From: Planctomycetota bacterium
GTDB lineage: Bacteria > Planctomycetota > UBA8742 > UBA2392
Direction: 5' to 3'
Length of the DNA: 64,000 nt
NCBI GenBank assembly: GCA_019636195.1
Contig: JAHBYA010000003.1
Location: 310,001 to 374,000 of the forward strand
The notes beneath the pieces were generated by a model. The model searched no databases. It saw only the letters and a program-made list of their open reading frames with translations, and was not told the DNA's origin. Of the stretch, positions 26,731-34,077 are shown piece by piece; position 1 is the first letter of the stretch; the number at the start of each line of letters is the position of its first letter. Made by a program: the position numbers and the translations under genes.

Positions 26731-27888
26731 CTACTCCTTGAACTCGACGAGCTCGCCGGTGGTTTTGCCGCCGCGTGCCTCGGTCTCGAACTTCACGACG
26801 AGTCCCGGGTGCTTCTTGCTGGTCCAGGTCGTAGTCTTGCCGCCCGCCGTTTCGACGGTGACCTTGTAGCAGTCGAACTCGCCGGCTTCGACCTTGATGG
26901 TCTCGTCGGTGACCGTTGGGGACTTCTCGCCGCGGTCAGACTTCTTGAACTTTACCGTTCGTTCGCGCGCCGGGCTGCCTTTGATCGCTTCCTTCTTGTC
27001 GTTCAGGGTTGTTTCGCGGACTTTGGCGCTGTCTTCGCCGGACTCAAGCACTTCGGTCTTTGTGTAGCTGACATTCTTGAACCCGAAGTCCACCTCGACT
27101 TTCAGCATCCATGAGCGTCCGGCTTTGCGGTACACGCCCCATTCGTCGTAGTTTGCCAGCGGGTCATTCGCCGGCTTCTCGGTCGGCTTTTCTACCGGTC
27201 TTTCGACGGGCTTTTCTACGGGCCTCTCTACGGGCTTCTCGACTTCCGGTTTGGGTTCCGGCTGTTCTCCGGGAACCTCGGCGGCTTCTTCTTTCTCGAT
27301 GTCGTACTGCTTGGCAAGTTCGCGCTTCAGATACGCGATCATTTCCGGCTTGCTGATCTTGTTGTTCTTGTCGGTGTCGATGGACTTCCAGTCGTCATCA
27401 TCGACCGGCGAACCGTCATCGGCAGCCTCAATCTCCTTGCGCGACAGGCTGCCGTCCTTGTCCGCATCAACCGCGGTGTAGATGCGATCGACGTATGGCT
27501 GGAGGTACTCTTTTTCCAGGACCTTCATGTCCTTGGCGGACAGCTTCTGCTTGAAGTCGCTTTCCGTGTAGCGCTGCTTGTAGAACTTGCGCAGCTCGGC
27601 CTTGGTCACCTCAAGGTTGTCGTTGGTGTCGGCGGACAGGAAGTCGAACAGGAACAGCTGCACATATGCCAGGTAGGCGCTGTCCGGGTCTTCCTCTTCC
27701 TTGGCGGCGGCAACCATGAACGCCTTGAGCTCTTTAAGCGTGATCTTGCCGTCTTCGTTCTCGTCCAGCGTCTCAAAGACCTCATCCACCTCTTCGTTGA
27801 TTTCGTCGTCAACGCCGCCCATGCCCTGCGCGCCCGCGGCGCCGCAGAACAGCACGGCTGTCATCAGCCACATCCAGGCCCTGATCAT
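26731..27888 (-). CDS. Secreted EF-hand protein with shared C-terminal domain
   Basis: A 385-residue exported protein (signal to about AAGAQG, residue 22). Four EF-hand loops are readable: 42-53 (DENEDGKITLKE), 87-98 (DTNDNLEVTKAE), 141-152 (DADKDGSLSRKE) and 171-182 (DTDKNNKISKPE), so it should bind calcium. A proline linker with repeated PVEKPVERP (206-240) leads to a ~145-residue domain that also occurs twice in the gene just upstream (AGRSWMLK ... AGEFDCYK ... HPGLVVKF). ATG 27888 has GGAG upstream and lies 12 bases after the previous stop, so the two are one operon. Confidence 0.88.
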   Translation of the reverse strand: MIRAWMWLMTAVLFCGAAGAQGMGGVDDEINEEVDEVFETLDENEDGKITLKELKAFMVAAAKEEEDPDSAYLAYVQLFLFDFLSADTNDNLEVTKAELRKFYKQRYTESDFKQKLSAKDMKVLEKEYLQPYVDRIYTAVDADKDGSLSRKEIEAADDGSPVDDDDWKSIDTDKNNKISKPEMIAYLKRELAKQYDIEKEEAAEVPGEQPEPKPEVEKPVERPVEKPVERPVEKPTEKPANDPLANYDEWGVYRKAGRSWMLKVEVDFGFKNVSYTKTEVLESGEDSAKVRETTLNDKKEAIKGSPARERTVKFKKSDRGEKSPTVTDETIKVEAGEFDCYKVTVETAGGKTTTWTSKKHPGLVVKFETEARGGKTTGELVEFKE

Positions 27889-27900
27889 GGTTTCTCCGGG

Positions 27901-28926
27901 TCAGTCATCGAACTGCACAAGTTCAGTAAGCTGCTCAAACTCTTCGCCCTTGACGGTCTGGCGGACCAGCAGGCCCGGCCAGGCCTTGGCGTACCAGGCG
28001 ACGCATGAGCGTTCCTGTTCGTCCTCGTAGGTGTAAACCTGGCACTCGAGCAGGCCGGCGGCAGTAATGCGTTTTTCGGACCGGTCCAGGCGCGAGCGGC
28101 GCTTGGGCTCAAGCCAGTCGCGCAGGTCCTGCGCGAAGTTGATGCTGACTTTTTCGACCTTGGCGCCCTTGAGCTTTTCCAGGTTCAGCGTGAGTTCCGT
28201 GATCTCAAGTTCGCAGCCTTCCTTGTCGGCCTTGGTGACTTCGTACTGTTGCACCAGAAAACTCTTTGAGCGGTTCTTGCCGCGCAGCGTGGTGGTTTTA
28301 ATGATCCACTTTTTGCCCTTTGAGCCCAGCAGGCGGGTTTCGGTCAGTTCGTCTTCTTTGGGCTCGGCCTTCTTCTTTTTCTTCTTGCTTGCGGGCGCCT
28401 TGTAGTTGGGGTCGCCATCGAGGTAGTCAAACTCGATCAGTTCACGCGTGCCGTAGTTGTCGTCGGACTTCACAATCAGGCTGGGGTAATCGACGCTGCG
28501 CCAGAGTGTGGAGTTGTCGAGGCTCGACTCCCAGCGTACGCAGTCAAAGGTGCCGGCTGGAACCTTGATCTTCTCGACCCGCACCTTGCGGTGGCCTGCG
28601 GGGTCGCGGAACACCAGGTCATCTTCCTTGAAGTTGACTTTGATGTCGGTGGCTGAGCCTTCGCCTTCTTTCTTGCCTTCATCCAGCAGGTACTGCTTGA
28701 ACTCGGCGCGGTTTTCCCACACAGCCGTGACTTCGTACTTCATGAAGCTGGTGTTGGTGTCGCCGCCGTCCATGCCCATCTTGGGCGTGCGCTTGAGCAT
28801 CCATGTGCGGCCAGCGACACGGTACAGCACGTACGGGTCGGGCTTGGCGTCCTTGTCGGCATCGGCCACATGAATGGCGCCGGCGACCACAATGACGGCC
28901 GCGAGCAGGTACATGAACTTCGCCAT
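27901..28926 (-). CDS. Secreted protein with two copies of an unrecognised domain
   Basis: A 341-residue protein; signal peptide cleaved near VADA (residue ~22). Two homologous domains at ~31-170 and ~195-341 are joined by a lysine run (KKKKKK). Each has a Trp-containing start (AGRTWMLK / KGKKWIIK), a central cysteine (AGTFDCVR / AGLLECQV) and a closing segment (YPSLIVK / WPGLLVR). The same plan is the C-terminus of the downstream EF-hand protein. No known family is recognised; beta-rich periplasmic binding or scaffold roles are possible. ATG 28926 has AGGA upstream; the frame extends further but antisense to the diaphorase gene. Confidence 0.85.
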   Translation of the reverse strand: MAKFMYLLAAVIVVAGAIHVADADKDAKPDPYVLYRVAGRTWMLKRTPKMGMDGGDTNTSFMKYEVTAVWENRAEFKQYLLDEGKKEGEGSATDIKVNFKEDDLVFRDPAGHRKVRVEKIKVPAGTFDCVRWESSLDNSTLWRSVDYPSLIVKSDDNYGTRELIEFDYLDGDPNYKAPASKKKKKKAEPKEDELTETRLLGSKGKKWIIKTTTLRGKNRSKSFLVQQYEVTKADKEGCELEITELTLNLEKLKGAKVEKVSINFAQDLRDWLEPKRRSRLDRSEKRITAAGLLECQVYTYEDEQERSCVAWYAKAWPGLLVRQTVKGEEFEQLTELVQFDD

Positions 28927-29052
28927 GGCAATGTCCTGTGAACTATGTCCGATTGTGGGATGAAAGTGCGCCGGAAGCAAGGAAAGAGAGAGCAAGCCTA
29001 TGCGCGGCGGCTGTATGTCATAAACTGCGGGCCAGCAGAAAGAGGAAGACCA

Positions 29053-30585
29053 ATGCAGAAGACCGGCGCGGATCGTGAGCGGGTACTGGAACTGCTGACC
29101 GAAATGGGCGGCGTAACCGAAGACAACGTGCGAGAGATCGCGAAGATCACGCGCGTCTCTGAGGCTGAAATCTGGGGCGCGGGCACGTTTTATCACCTGA
29201 TCAACAAGCCCGGCAAACGGGTGCGCGTGTGCAACGGGCTTACATGCCGGTTGTTCGGCGCCGAAGAAGTGATCGATAAGCTGCGCGCGCAAGGCAAAGA
29301 AGTTGAGGTTGCAAGCTGCCTTGGCCAGTGCGACCGCGCACCCGCCGCGCTGGACGAGAATCTCAAGGTGATCGACTGGGCCAAACAGCCGCGCAGCATT
29401 ACCCCGGATAACCCCGCTTTGCCGATGAACCTGGCCGGCACGCAGGACTTTGCGTTCAAGGCCCTGGACGCCGCGCGCGCCATGACGCCCGACCAGATTT
29501 TCAAGGCGCTGGAAGAAAGCGGCTTGCAAGGCCGCGGCGGCGCGGGTTTTCCGGCGCACATCAAATGGAAGGGCGTGGCGTCGCAGAAGGACCCCGTGCG
29601 CTACGTGGTGTGCAACGCCGACGAAGCCGAGCCTGCGACGTTTAAGGACCGCGAAACCATGCTGCGCCGGCCTGACAAGCTGATTGAAGGCATGGCGATC
29701 GCTGCGCATGCGGTGGGGGCCAAAGAGGTGTATTTTTACATCCGCGGCGAGTTCAACGCCGAGTACGAGGCCGTGAAAGCCGCCCTGCACAAGGCGCCCG
29801 AAAGCATTCACAACCTGGACTGGCACTTTCATCGCGGGCACGGCGCGTACATCTGCGGTGAAGAAACTGCCCTGCTTGAAAGTATGGAAGGCAAGCGCGG
29901 CATGCCGCGGCTGAAGCCGCCGTTCCCGCACGAGTTCGGGTTTCGCGGCAAGCCCACGCTGATCAGCAACGTCGAGACGTTTGCGTGCGTGCCGTACATC
30001 ATTACGCACGGCGGCGCGAAGTTTAAGGCCCACGGCCGTACCGAGGCCGGCAGCAAGCTGTATTGCATTTCAGGCCACGTGAACAAGCCGGGCGTGTATG
30101 AACTGTCGCTGGGCGCCACGCTGGACGAGCTTGTGGCGGCCGCCGGCGGCTACATGGGCACGCCGATGGCGTTTTCGCCGGGCGGGGCGAGCAGCGGCTT
30201 TCTGCCGATTGAAAAGCGCGACCAGCCGCTGGATTTCAAGGGTTTGCAGAAGGCGGGCACCATGCTGGGCAGCGCGGGCGTGGTGGTGCTCAATGATACC
30301 GTGGACATGGCCAAAGCCGCGCAATGGCAGCTTGAGTTCTTTGAGGTCGAAAGCTGCGGCCAGTGCGCGCCCTGCCGCATCGGCACGCGCTACCTGCACA
30401 ACCAGGTCGGCAAGTACCTGAAGACCGGCGACCCGGGCGCGCTGAAGCACGCCAACGACGTGGGCTGGGAAATGGAGGAAGGCAGCATCTGCGGCCTGGG
30501 CATGGTGGCCCACAAACCGCTGGTCGATGCCCTGAAATACTTCCCCAAGGCCTTTGAGAAGCGGCAGTCCAAGCCCATCGCGTAA
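29053..30585 (+). CDS. NAD-linked formate dehydrogenase diaphorase subunit (NuoE-NuoF fusion)
   Basis: A 510-residue fusion of a NuoE-like thioredoxin-fold [2Fe-2S] domain (~1-105; cysteines in VCNGLTCRLF and ASCLGQCDRAP) and a NuoF-like flavoprotein (~125-510). The latter has NADH/FMN loops (GRGGAGFPAHIKW, CNADEAEPATFKDR, GAYICGEETALLESMEGKRG) and the [4Fe-4S] ligands ESCGQCAPCRIGT plus a later cysteine in CGLGMVAHKPL. It passes electrons between NAD and the catalytic subunit downstream. ATG 29053 has AGAGGA upstream. Its last residues (SKPIA) and stop lie inside a REP palindrome, evidence that the mobile element altered the 3' end. Confidence 0.9.
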   Translation: MQKTGADRERVLELLTEMGGVTEDNVREIAKITRVSEAEIWGAGTFYHLINKPGKRVRVCNGLTCRLFGAEEVIDKLRAQGKEVEVASCLGQCDRAPAALDENLKVIDWAKQPRSITPDNPALPMNLAGTQDFAFKALDAARAMTPDQIFKALEESGLQGRGGAGFPAHIKWKGVASQKDPVRYVVCNADEAEPATFKDRETMLRRPDKLIEGMAIAAHAVGAKEVYFYIRGEFNAEYEAVKAALHKAPESIHNLDWHFHRGHGAYICGEETALLESMEGKRGMPRLKPPFPHEFGFRGKPTLISNVETFACVPYIITHGGAKFKAHGRTEAGSKLYCISGHVNKPGVYELSLGATLDELVAAAGGYMGTPMAFSPGGASSGFLPIEKRDQPLDFKGLQKAGTMLGSAGVVVLNDTVDMAKAAQWQLEFFEVESCGQCAPCRIGTRYLHNQVGKYLKTGDPGALKHANDVGWEMEEGSICGLGMVAHKPLVDALKYFPKAFEKRQSKPIA

Positions 30586-30592
30586 GCGATGG
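30575..30592. repeat. REP palindrome copy 1, overlaps diaphorase stop codon
   Basis: CCATCGC / GCGATGG, perfect 7-bp stem with loop GTAA. The TAA at 30583-30585 in the loop is the stop of the diaphorase gene, so the element encodes the end of that protein. Direct orientation relative to copy 2. Confidence 0.9.
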
Positions 30593-30609
30593 AGCATGAG
30601 CCAGGAAGC

Positions 30610-30627
30610 CCATCGCGTAAGCGATGG
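30610..30627. repeat. REP palindrome copy 2
   Basis: Same CCATCGC-GTAA-GCGATGG hairpin, 35 bases after copy 1 in the same orientation. The transposase ATG lies 20 bases further on. Shared flanks (AAGCC before, GAGCA after) show that the repeat unit is longer than the palindrome. Confidence 0.9.
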
Positions 30628-30647
30628 AGCAAATCAGGAATCCAATC

Positions 30648-31142
30648 ATGCCAAGTCAACCAACTGGCTTCCTGCTGACATGGACAACCTACGGCACATG
30701 GTTGCACGGCGACGTACGCGGCTCCGTGCGACGCGAACTAATTGGCACGGGCGACCCCGTTATCGAAAGCGACGAGGCAATGCTGGCGACCATGCGGCGC
30801 AAGATGGTTCAAGACCCGTGGCCGATTGACGGCCCCGCGCGGAGCGTCATTGAGGCAACTGTCGCGGAAGTGTGTCGCCATCGCAAGTGGTACCCGGCGG
30901 CGCTGAATGTTCGCACGAATCACGTGCACGCCGTTGTGTGCGGGCCCCACGCACCGGAGAAGATGCTGGGCGACCTGAAGGCGTGGTGTACCCAGCGCTT
31001 GCGCGAACGTGACCTGGTAGCGGCGGATCGTCGCGTATGGACCGATGGCGGCAGCACGCGGTACTTGTGGGATGAGGACGCTTTGGCGGCGGCGGTTGAG
31101 TATGTAGTCAGGGGGCAGGGTGGTGAATTGCCCCGTGGGTAG
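30648..31142 (+). CDS. REP-associated tyrosine transposase (RAYT, IS200-like Y1 fold)
   Basis: A 164-residue single-strand DNA transposase of the TnpA-REP group. The HUH metal motif is His92/His94 (TNHVHAVV); the likely nucleophile is Tyr152 in AVEYVVRG. FLLTWTTYGTWLHGD at the start and STRYLWDEDALAAA near the end are family marks, and the length is complete. ATG 30624 inside REP copy 2 is an alternative start. Two REP palindromes precede it and one inverted copy follows, the classic REPtron arrangement in which the enzyme recognises the flanking hairpins. It splits the formate dehydrogenase gene pair. Confidence 0.9.
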   Translation: MPSQPTGFLLTWTTYGTWLHGDVRGSVRRELIGTGDPVIESDEAMLATMRRKMVQDPWPIDGPARSVIEATVAEVCRHRKWYPAALNVRTNHVHAVVCGPHAPEKMLGDLKAWCTQRLRERDLVAADRRVWTDGGSTRYLWDEDALAAAVEYVVRGQGGELPRG

Positions 31143-31184
31143 GGTGGATTGACCGGTCGCGCTGTGGGATCGGGGTGATTTGCT

Positions 31185-31202
31185 CCATCGCTTACGCGAT
31201 GG
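31185..31202. repeat. REP palindrome copy 3, inverted
   Basis: CCATCGC-TTAC-GCGATGG, the reverse complement of copies 1 and 2, 42 bases after the transposase stop. Its outer flank GCTTGGACTG is the inverted match of CAGTCCAAG(C) just before copy 1, so the element ends are extended inverted repeats. Confidence 0.9.
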
Positions 31203-31262
31203 GCTTGGACTGGCTGGTTCAGTGACTTCACAAATCCATTCTGATGCTATACTTGCCTGTTG

Positions 31263-34067
31263 ATGGCCGAGACCTTCACGATCACGATTGACGGCAAGCC
31301 CGTGGAAGCGCAATCGGGCGAGATGGTGCTGCGTGCCGCGCAGCGCGCGGGCATCCATATCCCCACCCTCTGCGACGACAAACGCCTGGACCCGGCCGGC
31401 GCCTGCCGCGCCTGTCTGGTCGAAGTCGATGGCCAGCGCCGCCTGCAGCCTTCATGCGCCTGGAAAGTCGCCCCCGGCCAGAACGTCAAAACACAAGAAA
31501 CCAGCAAGCGCGTGCAGCGTCACCAGGACGTATTGGTCAGCCTGTACATGGCCGATCACAAACTTGATGAAGACGGCCTGCCCGTCGAAACTTGCAACGG
31601 CAACGGCCTGCGCGAGTGGGCGCAAGAGTGCCAGACACTGACCCTTGACCCTGTGGAAGCACCCCGTGCCGCGCGCCCCGGCGACAAGAACCCGTACATC
31701 ACCTTTCAGCCTGAACTGTGCGTGCTTTGTGCCCGCTGCACCCGCTATTGCGACGAAATTGAAGCCGTCAACGCCATCACCCTTACCGGCCGCGGCAGCA
31801 ACACCACCATCGGTACTGCCGGCATGCGCGGTCTGCTGGACACTACATGTGAGCTGTGCGGCGGTTGTATCGACACGTGCCCGACCGGCGCGCTGGTGGA
31901 AAAGAAGGCAATCGAGATTCTGCCGCAGCAGCTTGAGCGCAAGGTGCGCACCACGTGCAACTACTGCGGCGTCGGCTGCCAGATGGATTTGAATGTCGCC
32001 AAGGTCGATGGCGTCGAAAAGGTCGTGCGCGTCACCAGCCCCCCGCCCGGCGAGACGGTCAATGACGGCAACCTTTGCATCAAGGGCCGCTTCGCCTACG
32101 ACTTTATCCATCACAAGGACCGCATCACCGAGCCGATGATCCGCAAGCAGGACGGCAAGCTGCACGCGGTAAGCTGGGATGAAGCATTGAAGTTCGCCGC
32201 CGAAGGCATGAACCGCGTCAAGCAGCGCCACGGGCCGGAAGCCATGGGCTTCATTTCGTCGGCGCGCTGCACCGGCGAAGAAAACTTTCTCATGGGCAAG
32301 GTCGCGCGCGCCGCGTTCAAGTCCGGCAACGTGCACTCATGTGCCGCCACGTGACACTTCCCCACCGAGCAAGCTCTGGTCAAGAGCTTCGGCGCAGGCG
32401 TGATGTCCAACAGCATCCCGGAAATCCGGGACCTGGACTTCATGTTCATCATCGGCAGCAACACCACCGAGGCGCACCCCATCATCGCGATGGAGATGAA
32501 GGTCGCGCGCCAGCGCGGCGCCCGTATGGTTGTCGCCGACCCGCGCAAGATCTGGCTTACCGAATACTGCGACATGCACCTGCAGCTCAAGCCCGGCACC
32601 GACGTGTGGCTGGTCAACGCCATGGCGCAGGTGATCGTGGACAAAGGGCTGGTCGATAAAGACTTCATCGCCAAGCACACCGAGGGCTGGCCTGAACTCA
32701 AGGCCAACCTGGCCAAGTTCAAACTGGCTGAAGCGGAACGCGTCACCGGCGTGCCCGCGGCGCTGATCAAGGCCGCGGCCATCGAGTACGCAACTACGCG
32801 CAAAGCGGCCATCTACTACACGCTGGGCATCACCGAGCACGCCCACGGCACCGACAACATTTTCAGCCTGGCCAACCTGGTCATGATGACCGGGCACCTG
32901 GGCGTGCCCTTTGGCGGCTTGAACTCGCTGCGCGGCCAGAACAACGTGCAGGGCGCGACCGACGCCGGCGCCACGCCCCTGTACTACACGGGTTTCCAGC
33001 CGGCGGGCGACCCCGCCATCCGCGCCAAGTTTGAAGCTGCCTGGCAGACCGAGCTGACCGCCGGCGTGGGCAAGAACCTGAACGAAATCATGAAGGGTGT
33101 TGAAGACGGCAGCGTGAAGGCGCTGTACGTCATGGGCGAGGACATTCTGATCTCTGAGCCCAACACCAACCACCTTGAGCACGGGGTCAAGAAGCTCGAG
33201 TTCCTGATCCATCAGGACATCTTCATGAATGAAACGACAAAGTACGCGCACGTCGTTTTCCCCGGCGCGAACTTTGCCGAAAAAGACGGCGTTTTCACGA
33301 ACACCGACCGCCGCGTGCAGCGCGTGCGCAAAGCCGTCAACCCCCCGGGCAACGCGCGCCCTGACTGGGAAATTCTGTGCGACTTCGCGCGCGCGGCAGG
33401 CTACGCCATGCCGCACTACAGTGATCCCGGCGAAGTTTACGCCGAAATCGCCAGCCTCGCGCCGCGCTACGCGGGCATCAGCCATGAGCGGCTTGACGCT
33501 ACCCCGATGGGTATCCAGTGGCCTTGCCCCAGCCCTGACCACCCGGGCACGGTGTACATGCACAAGGACGGTCCGGTGAAGGGCAAGGGCACGTTCATTA
33601 TCACCAACTTCCGCCCGCCCGTGGAGTTGCCCGACGAAGAGTATCCGTACAACCTTGCGACCGGGCGCGTGCTGTACCACTACAACGCGGGCACCCAGAC
33701 GCGCCGCGACAGCGGGACCATGGCCAAAGTCGGCGAGTGCCAGATTGAAGTGCACGCCGAAGATGCAGCCCGCCTGGGCGTGAAGGACGGCGACAAGGTC
33801 AAGGTCGTTTCGCGCCGCGGCGGTGTTTACGCGAAAGTGTGGATTTCAGGCCGCGTGCAGAAGGGCAACGTCTGGATGCCGCTGCACTTCACCGAGGCCG
33901 CGATCAACAAGCTTACGATCGACGTGGGCGACCCCCTGGCCGGCACCGCCGAGTACAAGGTGTGCGCGGTCAACCTGCTGCCCGTCAAGCCCGGCAACGG
34001 CGACACCCCCGAGCACGAAAGCGACCCCGCGCTCGTGTCCCTGCACAAGGGCAACGGCCAGCATTGA
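31263..34067 (+). CDS. fdhA: Selenocysteine-containing NAD-type formate dehydrogenase catalytic subunit
   Basis: Read through one UGA (32352-32354), this is a 934-residue subunit that oxidises formate to CO2 (or the reverse). N-terminus: NuoG-like [2Fe-2S] domain (CDDKRLDPAGACRACLVEV), then two ferredoxin clusters (CVLCARCTRYC, CELCGGCIDTCPTG), then the molybdopterin domain with its [4Fe-4S] site CNYCGVGC. The UGA is codon 364 in SCAAT-U-HFPT, exactly where formate dehydrogenases carry the Mo/W-ligating Sec or Cys before His. The frame resumes without shift (ALVKSFGAGVMSNSI, FIIGSNTTEAH) to a normal C-terminal dinucleotide-binding domain (NLATGRVLYHYNAGTQTRRD). Partner: the NuoE-NuoF fusion upstream. 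Molybdenum or tungsten cannot be told apart here. Confidence 0.93.
32352..32392 (+). promoter_or_regulatory. UGA selenocysteine codon with SECIS-like hairpin
   Basis: After UGA 32352-32354, a perfect 6-bp stem (32371-32376 AAGCTC with 32384-32389 GAGCTT) closes a loop TGGTCAA containing GGUC, the apical sequence of the fdhF SECIS contacted by SelB. Three more pairs (32365-32367 with 32390-32392) extend the stem below an AGC bulge. The loop GGUC lies 27-30 bases from the U of UGA, a few bases further than in fdhF. Confidence 0.75.
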
Positions 34068-34077
34068 AGCGCGGCGC

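Noticed and set aside
31263-32354. fdhA as a truncated pseudogene plus a separate downstream gene
   Set aside because: The only interruption is one UGA at the exact Sec position with a SECIS-like hairpin after it; frame and domains are otherwise intact.
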